A DNA stretch of 64,000 bases from positions 1 through 64,000 of the forward strand of contig NZ_JACAPR010000010.1 of NCBI RefSeq assembly GCF_013385635.1, read 5' to 3'. The notes under the pieces were generated by a model that was given only the letters and a program-made list of their open reading frames with translations, searched no databases and had not been told where the DNA came from. This DNA is from Pseudomonas gingeri. Lineage in GTDB: Bacteria; Pseudomonadota; Gammaproteobacteria; Pseudomonadales; Pseudomonadaceae. The translations under genes and the position numbers were made by a program. This document shows positions 33,783 to 42,526 of the stretch, piece by piece (the stretch's first letter is position 1; every line of letters starts with the position of its first letter).

Positions 33783-33819
33783 TTGCAGGAGAATTCTTGC
33801 AGGAAAAATTCTTGCAGAA
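33783..33819. repeat. Short tandem repeat TTGCAGGA in ngg-peptidase spacer
   Basis: TTGCAGGA, TTGCAGGA and TTGCAGAA occur at 33783, 33797 and 33812, separated by GAATTC and AAAATTC. It lies immediately upstream of the peptidase ribosome binding site. Confidence 0.5.
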
Positions 33820-33845
33820 AAAAGGAAACGATCCGTGCTGATTCA

Positions 33846-35588
33846 TCACGCCGGCAGGCTGTGGGGAAACAGTAGATCGATAAAGCGCTCGGCCGTGGGT
33901 TGTGGCTCATGGTTGGCCAGCCCGCAGCGTTCATTGGCTTCGATGAAGACATACTCTGGCCGGTCCGCCGCGGGGACCATCAGGTCGAGCCCGACCACCG
34001 GGATATCCAGTGCTCGGGCCGCGCGTACGGCAGCCTCGGCGAGTGTCGGATGGAGGATCGCCGTCACGTCCTCCAGGCAGCCGCCGGTGTGCAGGTTGGC
34101 AGTGCGCCGAACCGCCAGTTGTTCACCGCGGGCCAGTACCGTGTTGTAGTCATGGCCGGCCGCATGCAGGGTGCGCTGGGTTTCCGCGTCGAGGGGAATC
34201 CGGCTCTCACCGCCGGTGGCGGCCTGGCGGCGACGGCTCTGGGCTTCGATCAGCGCACCTATACTGTGGTGGCCGTCGCCAACCACCTGGGCCGGATGGC
34301 GAAGGGCGGCAGCCACCACCTCGAAACCGATCACCACGATGCGCAGGTCCAGACCTTCGTGAAAGCTTTCCAGCAGCACCCGGCTGTCGAAAGCGCGGGC
34401 GGCCTCGATGGCGTTCGCCACTTCGTCGGCGCTGCGCAGGTCCACGGCCACGCCCTGGCCCTGTTCGCCATCGAGGGGCTTGACGACAATGCGCCCGTGC
34501 CTTTCCAGAAAGGCACGGTTGTCCGTGGCCGTTCCGGCGCGTTGCTGGGTGGGCACGTTCAGGCCTGCTTCGAGGAGCACACGATGGGTCAGGCTCTTGT
34601 CCTGGCACAGGCTCATGCTGATGGCGCTGGTCAGGTCGGTCAACGATTCCCGACAACGTACCCGGCGTCCGCCATGGCTGAGGGTGAACATCCCGGCCGC
34701 GGCGTCGTCGACCTGTACATCGATGCCGCGCCGATGGGCTTCATCCACCAGGATTCGCGCGTAGGGATTGAACTCGGCCTGGGGCCCCGGCCCGAGAAAC
34801 AGTGGCTGGTTGATGCCGTTCTTGCGCTTGATGGCGAAGGTGCTGAGGGTGCGCAAGCCGAGCTTGGCGTAGAGGCTCTTGGCCTGGCGATTGTCATGCA
34901 GCACCGACAGGTCCAAGTGGTTCAGGCCACGGCTCATGAAGTGCTCGATCAGATGGCGCACCAGCACTTCACCGACCCCCGGCCGGCTGCACTGCGGATC
35001 AACCGCCAGGCACCAGAGGCTGCAACCGTGCTCCGGATCGTGGAAGGCCTTCTGGTGATTGAGGCCCATGACGCTGCCGATCAGGGCGCCGCTGTCCTCG
35101 TCTTCCGCCAGCCAGTACACCGGACCGCCCTGATGGCGCGGGGTGAGCAACAGCGGGTTGATGGGCAGCATGCCACGGGCGATATAGAGCTGATTGATCG
35201 CCCGCCAGTCCTCGGCACTCTGCGCCCGGCGAATGCGGAAGCCGCGAAATACCCGGGTGGCCGGGCGGTAATCGCTGAACCACAGGCGCAGGGTATCCGA
35301 CGGGTCGAGAAACAACTGTTGCGGGGCCTGGGCGAGCACCTGCTGGGGGGCCGCGACATACAGGGCGATATCGCGTTCGCCGGACTGTTCGTTCAACAGC
35401 TCTTCGGCCAGTCCGGCGGGATCGGCGAAGGTGTGCCCGATCAGCAGTCGGCCCCAGCCGCAATGCAGCGCCACCGGTTGGGTGGCCGGTTCGTTGCCGT
35501 CTTCGGCCAGACGCGCCTGCAGGCGTTCGTAGGATGGCGGCTGACCGCGCAGCAGGCGTTGGCTGTAAGCCGAGGCATGAGCTTTCAT
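33846..35588 (-). CDS. ngg: N-acetylglutaminylglutamine synthetase (GNAT + ATP-grasp fusion)
   Basis: A 580-residue fusion. Residues about 115-260 are a GNAT acetyltransferase domain (RGFRIRRAQSAEDWRAINQLY; CLAVDPQCSRPGVGEVLVRHLIEHF). Residues about 290-575 are an ATP-grasp ligase domain resembling cyanophycin/glutamate ligases (DKSLTHRVLLEAGLNVPTQ; GRIVVKPLDGEQGQGVAVD; YVFIEANERCGLANHE). This one protein can both acetylate and ligate glutamine to form N-acetylglutaminylglutamine, the substrate of the AsnO amidotransferase. Start: ATG 4 bp past the asnO stop with AAGGAAT inside asnO, so coupled translation. NAGGN accumulates under osmotic stress. Confidence 0.93.
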   Translation of the reverse strand: MKAHASAYSQRLLRGQPPSYERLQARLAEDGNEPATQPVALHCGWGRLLIGHTFADPAGLAEELLNEQSGERDIALYVAAPQQVLAQAPQQLFLDPSDTLRLWFSDYRPATRVFRGFRIRRAQSAEDWRAINQLYIARGMLPINPLLLTPRHQGGPVYWLAEDEDSGALIGSVMGLNHQKAFHDPEHGCSLWCLAVDPQCSRPGVGEVLVRHLIEHFMSRGLNHLDLSVLHDNRQAKSLYAKLGLRTLSTFAIKRKNGINQPLFLGPGPQAEFNPYARILVDEAHRRGIDVQVDDAAAGMFTLSHGGRRVRCRESLTDLTSAISMSLCQDKSLTHRVLLEAGLNVPTQQRAGTATDNRAFLERHGRIVVKPLDGEQGQGVAVDLRSADEVANAIEAARAFDSRVLLESFHEGLDLRIVVIGFEVVAAALRHPAQVVGDGHHSIGALIEAQSRRRQAATGGESRIPLDAETQRTLHAAGHDYNTVLARGEQLAVRRTANLHTGGCLEDVTAILHPTLAEAAVRAARALDIPVVGLDLMVPAADRPEYVFIEANERCGLANHEPQPTAERFIDLLFPHSLPA

Positions 35589-35592
35589 CGCA

Positions 35593-37365
35593 TCAGATTC
35601 CTTGTTCGCTGAGCCACAGGTTCAGGGCCGCCAGTTGCCACAGCTTCGAACCGCGCAGCGGGGTCAGTTGGCCGTGTGGGTCGGTCAGCAGGCGATCGAG
35701 GGTTGCCGGATTGAACAGGCCACGGTCCTGGCTCGGGTCGAGCAGCAGCTCGCGTACCCACTCCAGCGTGTCGCCCTGCAGATGCTTGAGGCCGGGGACC
35801 GGGAAATAGCCTTTCTTGCGGTCGATGACGGCGCTGGGAATGACCAGCCGCGCGGCTTCCTTGAGCACCTGCTTGCCGCCGTCCGGCAGCTTGAACCTGG
35901 CCGGTACGCGGGCCGACAGTTCCACCAGCCGGTAGTCGAGAAACGGCGTGCGGGCTTCCAGTCCCCAGGCCATGGTCATGTTGTCGACGCGCTTGACCGG
36001 GTCGTCCACCAGCATCACCGTGCTGTCCAGGCGCAACGCCTTGTCCACCGCCGCGCTGGCACCAGGCAGGGCGAAATGTTCGCGGACAAAATCGCCGGCG
36101 GCATCCTGCTCGACGAGCCATTGCGGCTGCACGGTGTCGGCGTAGTCGGCGTAGCTGCGGTCGAAGAAGGCTGCGCGGTAGGCGGCAAGTGGATCGGCGG
36201 CACCGTCCACCTGCGGGTACCAATGGTAGCCGGCGAACAGTTCGTCGGCGCCCTGGCCGCTTTGCACCACCTTGCAGTGTTTCGCGACTTCCCGGGACAA
36301 CAGGTAGAAGGCAATGCAGTCATGGCTGACCATCGGCTCGCTCATGGCGCGGAAGGCCGCCGGCAACTGTTCGATGATTTCCCGTTCGTCGATGCGCAAT
36401 TGATGGTGCTGCGTACCATAGTGGCGGGCGATCAGGTCCGAGTACCGGAATTCGTCGCCGCGCTCGCCGCCGGCATCCTGGAAGCCGATGGAGAAGGTCG
36501 ACAACTGCTCGACCCCGGCTTCGCGCAACAGGCCGACCAGCAGACTCGAGTCAACGCCGCCGGACAGCAGCACGCCGACATCGACCGCGGCCCGTTGGCG
36601 AATCGCCACGGCTTCGCGGGTGCTGTCGAGCACGCGGTCGCGCCAGTCTTCCAGGCTCAAGTGGGTTTCATCGGCAAGCGGGCCGTAGGGTAGCGTCCAC
36701 CAGGTTTTCTGCTCGCCGCGGCCATCGGCGCCGATGCGCATCCAGGTGGCCGGCGGCAGTTTCTCGACCCCGGCCAGCAACGTGCGCGGGGCAGGGACCA
36801 CGGCGTGGAAGTTCAGGTAGTGATTGAGCGCCACCGGGTCCAGCAGCGGGTTGATATCGCCGCCCTGCAGCAGCGCCGGCAGGCTTGAGGCGAAGCGCAG
36901 GCGCTGGGCGGTACGCGACAGGTACAGCGGCTTGACCCCGAGGCGGTCGCGGGCGATGAACAGCCGTTGGGCGTCGCGTTCCCAGATGGCGAAGGCGAAC
37001 ATGCCGTTGAGCTTGGGCAGCAGCGCTTCGCCCCAGGCGTGGTAACCCTTGAGCAGCACTTCGGTATCACCGCCGGAGTGGAAGACGTAGCCCAGTTGTT
37101 CCAGTTCGCGGCGCAGTTCGGGAAAGTTGTAGATCGCGCCATTGAAAGCCAGGGACAAGCCCAGGTCCGGGTCGATCATCGGCTGCGCCGAGGCATCCGA
37201 CAGGTCCATGATTTTCAGCCGCCGATGGCCGAGGGCGATCGGCCCCTGGCCGTAAAAACCCCAGGCATCGGGGCCGCGCGGGGCCATATGGTGGGTGATC
37301 CGCTCAAGCGCGGCGAGGTCCGCGGGGTGTCGATCGAAACGTAATTCTCCAGCTAATCCGCACAT
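35593..37365 (-). CDS. asnO: N-acetylglutaminylglutamine amidotransferase
   Basis: A 590-residue asparagine-synthetase-like enzyme. The N-terminal glutaminase domain has catalytic Cys2 (MCGLAGELRF), RGPDAWGFYG and the FNGAIYN segment near 74; the synthetase domain carries the PP-loop SGGVDSS at 268-274. It amidates N-acetylglutaminylglutamine to NAGGN. First gene of the asnO-ngg-M42 operon: the ngg ATG lies 4 bp beyond its stop. Start: ATG with AAGGAA upstream. It is divergent from the large NEL-domain gene. Confidence 0.94.
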   Translation of the reverse strand: MCGLAGELRFDRHPADLAALERITHHMAPRGPDAWGFYGQGPIALGHRRLKIMDLSDASAQPMIDPDLGLSLAFNGAIYNFPELRRELEQLGYVFHSGGDTEVLLKGYHAWGEALLPKLNGMFAFAIWERDAQRLFIARDRLGVKPLYLSRTAQRLRFASSLPALLQGGDINPLLDPVALNHYLNFHAVVPAPRTLLAGVEKLPPATWMRIGADGRGEQKTWWTLPYGPLADETHLSLEDWRDRVLDSTREAVAIRQRAAVDVGVLLSGGVDSSLLVGLLREAGVEQLSTFSIGFQDAGGERGDEFRYSDLIARHYGTQHHQLRIDEREIIEQLPAAFRAMSEPMVSHDCIAFYLLSREVAKHCKVVQSGQGADELFAGYHWYPQVDGAADPLAAYRAAFFDRSYADYADTVQPQWLVEQDAAGDFVREHFALPGASAAVDKALRLDSTVMLVDDPVKRVDNMTMAWGLEARTPFLDYRLVELSARVPARFKLPDGGKQVLKEAARLVIPSAVIDRKKGYFPVPGLKHLQGDTLEWVRELLLDPSQDRGLFNPATLDRLLTDPHGQLTPLRGSKLWQLAALNLWLSEQGI

Positions 37366-37645
37366 AAGTTCCTTACCGGTTATCCGTTGGGGAGGGTGGG
37401 TGACTCTGAAACTGACCCGCTACGAACAAGGGAGTTTTATATCGATCGGTTATAAGTCGTATCGGGGCCAGAGAATTCCAAGGAAGGGCGATGCGGCGGG
37501 ACGTTGTCGGAAAGGGTGCTATCCGGCTACCCAATTGATTTGAATTTATGATTTAACTTATTGTTTATTAGCAATTTTTTGAGATTTTAATGACTGGCTG
37601 CACTGTTACCATCGCGGCGGCGAACTTTAAAAAAGGAAATTTTAA

Positions 37646-40600
37646 ATGTCAGCCGTTACCCCTTCTGTTCCGTCCGTTCTGAATGAACAGAGCGAAAACG
37701 AAGAAGTGATCAATGCCCATGTTCCGTCCTGGTTACTCGCAGCCCGGCCGGAAGATATCGCGAGACTGAGTGAGCATTTGCGCCGCAGTCAGTTTTTCAA
37801 GGAAGAAGTCTCCGCCTGGCTCGATGAGCTGAAGAGCGTCGAGGATTTTTGCGCGCCCTTGCTGGAGAACGCATTACGTGTCAGGTTCGGCCGGGAGCTG
37901 GATGTTCATCGGACCCAACTGAATATTGCTGATCGATGGTCCACGCTGCCGTTGTCCGTCGGGGCGAACTACTTCTTTTCGATGACCTATACCAGTCGCA
38001 GCGTTCTGGAGGCTGCACTGCAGAATTTCGGGCCGGACGAGCACTTCCCGCCCCAATCCCATATCAGCCTCGGCAGCGACCCTCAGCCTGTTTCGACGAT
38101 CACCGCGCAGGCCTTCGTCAAACTGGTGCGTGAACTCGACCTGGGAAAACGCTACCAGCAACACTTGTGCCGGGTTTTTCATCTCCCGGAGCCTGAAGGG
38201 CAAGTCAATAACGTGGAGTTCCGGATTCAGTCGGCGATCATGCAGCAAAAGAAGGCTGACATGCTGGCGGACGCCTGTATCGCCTGCATGAAAAAAGACA
38301 TCGATGAGATTACCCGCCAGCAGGTGTGCAGGCTGATCGAGTTGAACGTCGCTGTAGCGCCGGATGGCTCGAAGATGATTGCCAACGAATTGCGGATGCT
38401 CGGCGTGACCTTGTCGAGCATTTACCTGTTCACCTTGCAGGAGGTACCGCAGGCCGAGAACGCGGGTATGAAAAACCGCGTGCTGGTGCATATTCCCAAT
38501 GATCCGCTGACGCCATTCAAGCTCTATGCCTCGCTTGAGGCATTCCAGGCCGAATTGCGCAACCGCCTCTGGCTGCCGGCATATGAGCGGTTTTTCAGCG
38601 GTTTTGTCAGCCAGCATGACCTGCCGGGTTTCCTGTCGCGGTTGAGGAAACTGCTGACCCTGGAAAGCCGGGACACCGCCGGCAAGGTTACGACGTCCCT
38701 GAATCAGGCAGCCGATTTACGCTTGAAGCCTGAGCCGCTGAGCGGTGATCTGTTTTTCCACCTCTATCGACAACGGATCCTGCGGCTCCAGGCGGATGCG
38801 CGGAGCGTGGCGGTGCCGACCGAAGACGTCGACCAGGATGCCCGCCAGGCCCGCTATTTGTCTGTACTGGGGCTGGGCATGACGTTCTTGAACCTGGCCT
38901 CCTTCGCCAACCCCTGGCTGGGTTTGCTGATGATGGGGGTGGCGGTGGGGCAACTGCTGTCAGAAGTCTATGAGGGGTATCAGGATTGGCAGCGTGGCGA
39001 GCGTGACGAGGCGATTACCCACATGATGTCGGTGGTCGAGGACATTGCGACGATGGTCGCCCTGGGTGTGGCGATGCACTGGGGGAGCAAGGCCATCAAG
39101 GGCTTTTTCCGGCGCACCTCGGACTTTTTTGACGACCTGGTGCCGGTCAGATCGAGTGATGGTCGCTATCGGTTGTGGCGGGCCGACCTGCGCAGCTACC
39201 GCCATGATAGCCTCGACCTTGCGGACAGGAGGTTGGACCAGGAGGGGTTCTACCAGGGTGATGATGCGGGTGAGGGACATCGTTACCTGGATATTGCCGG
39301 CGAGTCTTACCGGGCCTGCCGGGATCCGTCCACGGCGGACTGGCGCCTGCGCCATCCGCTGCGGGAGTCGGCCTACGAGCCCTTGCTGGAGCACAACGGT
39401 GCCGGAGCCTGGAGGCTGGTCCACGAGTGGCCCTTGCAATGGCACGACCCGGTTTACCTGTTTCGTCGCCTGGGGCCGGATGTCCGTTTGCTGAACGATG
39501 AAAATATCGAGCAGATCCTGTCGATTCATCGACTCGACGCGTCGCTGCTGCGGCGAATACACATGAACAATGCAAGGATCCCAGCCCCCTTGCTCGACTC
39601 GATACAGCGTTTCAGGTTGGACAACGAACTTAGCTGGCTGCTCGCACCCGCCGAGGCGCCCGCGTCGGCCACGGCCCACCTGCTCGATGTGAAGCTGCAG
39701 GTTTTGCCAAGCCTCAAGGGTTGGCCTCGTGATCACACGCTTATGCTGCTGGACTCGGCGAACAGACCGCTGCGTGAGTACGGGGCCGATCTGGTAACGC
39801 AACCGCAACGGCTGATGGTTCGGGCCGCCGACATCGAGGCGGGTGGCCTGATGGTGATCGTGAAAAAACTGAAGATGCCGGACCAGCAGTTGCTACTCGG
39901 TCCGGAGGCGCTCACCGACCAGGCGCCGGCGCTTCTGGAAGAGGCCATGCGCACGTATGTACGCGAGCAGCGCGGCGTGCTTTTCCAGCGTCTCTACCGC
40001 CTGTGCTGCCTGACCGATGTCGGGTTACCGCAGAATTTCAGGCAGGGTTTTACCGATCTACCGGATGGGGTCTTGCGTGAAGTCCTGGGACAGACGAACG
40101 ATGTCGTGAAAGAACAGTTGGACTTGCATGACCGGCTGCCTTTGTCGCTGATCGAAGAGGCGAACGAAGGGCTGCGTGAAATTCGTGTCAGCCACGCGCT
40201 GGACGGCGGTTTTCTCAAGAGTACACAGAGCCTGGATAGCGCCAGGTTGCAGTTGCCCATTCTGAAAACGATGGGTGGATGGCCGTTGGATATACGCTGG
40301 GATATTCGTGACGAGCGCGTCAATGGACCGCTTTTGTTCAGGATGGGGGCTGACGATTTACCCCGGCACCGGATTCTGGTCAGGACTGCGCAGGGATACC
40401 AGGCCTTTGATGGCGAGGGCTTGAACCTGGGGCCGCTGCATCGGGGCGGCGATGCCCTGAGCAGTGCAGTACTGAGTGGTTTGCGCTTGAGTGAACGAGA
40501 GGCCATGGGGGTCAAGCTGGATGAGGCCGACTTGCTGCGCAAACTGCTGATGGCCAAGTTGCTGGCGCGTCCACGGGTCATGCTCGAAGAGGCTCTCGAT

Positions 40601-42505
40601 CTGCCAACGCGCAAGCCCGGCTACCGTTCGCCGGCCTGGCGCGATGGCGATACCCGGGGCTGCCTGCGGGTCAGGCGTGGTGGCGTCTATGGATCGCGAC
40701 GCGGAATGCGGCGGGTGGCTCGCCTGTATCCCGATCTGTGCGAGCCGGAAGCGCGCAACTTCCTTTTTTCCCTGGGCGACGATCCGATCCAGGTCAGAGG
40801 ACGACTGCTGGAGCTGGAGGAGGAACTGGACCAACTGCGTTCGACGCTGCTCGGCTGGCGAGGGGAGCAGGCGAGTACCAGGGCGCATGCCTGGCTGGGA
40901 GGCATGGCCGAAAGTCGTGAACAGGCTGCCTCGATCATCGAGCGTTGCTGGCGCTGGCAAACCCCCAGGACCTACGACGAGAGCGGTGTGGTCATCGGTC
41001 GCAGCCTGAGCCTGGCCGGCTTGCGGGTCGGCAGTCTGCCGAGCTTGCCCACTGGGATCAATTTCGATCATGTCACCGAGCTTTCGTTGAAAAGCATGGG
41101 GCTGAACCGTATTCCCGAAGATTTTCTCGAACATTTTCCCAATCTGCGCAGACTGGAGTTGAACAACAATCGACTGGAGTTTTTGCCCAGCGCGATTGTC
41201 GAGATGAGCCAGCTCAAGGAGCTATCCCTGCAGGACAACCGGATCACGCTGACCCCGGGCTCGGTCAGCGTGCTGTCTCGTTTGCACAACCTGGAGGTGC
41301 TGAACCTCAATGGTAATTTCGATGTCGGCTTGCTGGATGTCGGCCAGATGCCGCACCTACGCCGACTGCTTCTGCGTGGGACCGGGATTGACGGCTTGCC
41401 CCAGGGACTGCTGACACGGGTTCGCCTGTACGAGGCGGATCTTCGCGACAACCGGATCCAGGCTGTGTCGAGCGCTCTCTACACGGCACCTTCGCCGATC
41501 AATCGGCGGATCATCCTGCGTAACAATCCCTTCAATGTAGACAACCAGAATCTGTTGGCGGCCTACCGGGTACGCACGGGCATCACGTTCGGTATCCCGG
41601 ATATGGAACTGGCGCTGGATGACTACAGCGCGCGCCAGCGTTGGTTGGCCGATATTGCAGATGGGGAGCGTCGGGATACCCTGCGGGACCTGTGGCACGA
41701 CTTGCGGCACGAGGAAGGATCCGAGGAATTTTTCGTGCTGCTGGCGCGTCTGAGCGGCAGTGCGGAATATCAGAAGATTCGTGCGGACCTGACACGACGC
41801 GTCTGGGCGGTGCTGGAGGCCGCGGCCAGGGACACGGTATTGCGCACCGAACTGTTCGACCTGGCGGCCAATCCGCTGACTTGCGTCGACAGTGCCGCGC
41901 GAAATTTCAGTCATCTGGAAGTCCGGGTGTTGCTGACCAGGGCACGGGTCCTGGCGGTCAGGAGCGATGAGCCGACCGAGTTGCTGAAGCTGGCGCGCGG
42001 TCTGTTTCGCCTGGAACGCATCGATGACATTGCCCGGGACCACATCAGGATGATGTCCGAGAGGCCCGAGGTGCCCTCACCGAGTGCGGTCGACGAGGTT
42101 GAAGTGAACCTGGCCTATCGGGTTGGCCTGGGACGCTCGCTGTATCTGCCCGGGCAACCGCAGGAAATGTTCTTCAGAACCATTGCCAATGTCACCGAGG
42201 AGCAGATCCTGAACGCTCGAAGTCGTGTCCGTCAGGCTGAGGGCACCGCGAAGATGAAGACCTTCATTGCCTCGCGTGATTTTTGGATCGACTACCTGAA
42301 GAAGAAATACTCCCGTGATTTCGCCCGTTTCAACCAGCCGTTTCATGAGCAGGAGGAACAGTTGCTGAGCAATTCCCCGGAGATGCTCAGCGACAAATAT
42401 GCCCGGCGACTGTCGGTGCTGATGGAGACGCGTATCGCCGAGGAGCGCAACTTTCTTGAAGCGCTCACCCAGTACGAACTGGATGAGCATCCCGCTCCGC
42501 TCTGA
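37646..42505 (+). CDS. DUF6543 / LRR / NEL-type E3 ubiquitin ligase-like protein, candidate effector or toxin
   Basis: A 1619-residue protein without an N-terminal signal peptide. The N-terminal third (about 50-500) resembles DUF6543 (dermonecrotic-toxin-like) proteins, including a hydrophobic block at about 402-440 (YLSVLGLGMTFLNLASF...) and MMSVVEDIATMVALGVAMHW near 459-480. The middle is unassigned. Leucine-rich repeats span about 1140-1295 (LRRLELNNNRLEFLP, LKELSLQDNRI, LEVLNLNGNF). The C-terminal part (about 1310-1610) fits a NEL domain: Cys1413 in TCVDS gives the CxD motif of IpaH/SspH ligases. Start: ATG with AAGGAAA. It stands alone; no secretion system or chaperone gene is near. The E3 activity and delivery are inferred. 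Confidence 0.78.
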   Translation: MSAVTPSVPSVLNEQSENEEVINAHVPSWLLAARPEDIARLSEHLRRSQFFKEEVSAWLDELKSVEDFCAPLLENALRVRFGRELDVHRTQLNIADRWSTLPLSVGANYFFSMTYTSRSVLEAALQNFGPDEHFPPQSHISLGSDPQPVSTITAQAFVKLVRELDLGKRYQQHLCRVFHLPEPEGQVNNVEFRIQSAIMQQKKADMLADACIACMKKDIDEITRQQVCRLIELNVAVAPDGSKMIANELRMLGVTLSSIYLFTLQEVPQAENAGMKNRVLVHIPNDPLTPFKLYASLEAFQAELRNRLWLPAYERFFSGFVSQHDLPGFLSRLRKLLTLESRDTAGKVTTSLNQAADLRLKPEPLSGDLFFHLYRQRILRLQADARSVAVPTEDVDQDARQARYLSVLGLGMTFLNLASFANPWLGLLMMGVAVGQLLSEVYEGYQDWQRGERDEAITHMMSVVEDIATMVALGVAMHWGSKAIKGFFRRTSDFFDDLVPVRSSDGRYRLWRADLRSYRHDSLDLADRRLDQEGFYQGDDAGEGHRYLDIAGESYRACRDPSTADWRLRHPLRESAYEPLLEHNGAGAWRLVHEWPLQWHDPVYLFRRLGPDVRLLNDENIEQILSIHRLDASLLRRIHMNNARIPAPLLDSIQRFRLDNELSWLLAPAEAPASATAHLLDVKLQVLPSLKGWPRDHTLMLLDSANRPLREYGADLVTQPQRLMVRAADIEAGGLMVIVKKLKMPDQQLLLGPEALTDQAPALLEEAMRTYVREQRGVLFQRLYRLCCLTDVGLPQNFRQGFTDLPDGVLREVLGQTNDVVKEQLDLHDRLPLSLIEEANEGLREIRVSHALDGGFLKSTQSLDSARLQLPILKTMGGWPLDIRWDIRDERVNGPLLFRMGADDLPRHRILVRTAQGYQAFDGEGLNLGPLHRGGDALSSAVLSGLRLSEREAMGVKLDEADLLRKLLMAKLLARPRVMLEEALDLPTRKPGYRSPAWRDGDTRGCLRVRRGGVYGSRRGMRRVARLYPDLCEPEARNFLFSLGDDPIQVRGRLLELEEELDQLRSTLLGWRGEQASTRAHAWLGGMAESREQAASIIERCWRWQTPRTYDESGVVIGRSLSLAGLRVGSLPSLPTGINFDHVTELSLKSMGLNRIPEDFLEHFPNLRRLELNNNRLEFLPSAIVEMSQLKELSLQDNRITLTPGSVSVLSRLHNLEVLNLNGNFDVGLLDVGQMPHLRRLLLRGTGIDGLPQGLLTRVRLYEADLRDNRIQAVSSALYTAPSPINRRIILRNNPFNVDNQNLLAAYRVRTGITFGIPDMELALDDYSARQRWLADIADGERRDTLRDLWHDLRHEEGSEEFFVLLARLSGSAEYQKIRADLTRRVWAVLEAAARDTVLRTELFDLAANPLTCVDSAARNFSHLEVRVLLTRARVLAVRSDEPTELLKLARGLFRLERIDDIARDHIRMMSERPEVPSPSAVDEVEVNLAYRVGLGRSLYLPGQPQEMFFRTIANVTEEQILNARSRVRQAEGTAKMKTFIASRDFWIDYLKKKYSRDFARFNQPFHEQEEQLLSNSPEMLSDKYARRLSVLMETRIAEERNFLEALTQYELDEHPAPL

Positions 42506-42526
42506 TGCACCATGGACGCCGCCTAT

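Noticed and set aside
37366..37645. hrp-box-like promoter (GGAACC-N16-CCAC) before the NEL-domain gene
   Set aside because: I looked for it because NEL proteins are often type III effectors; no match with correct spacing is present.
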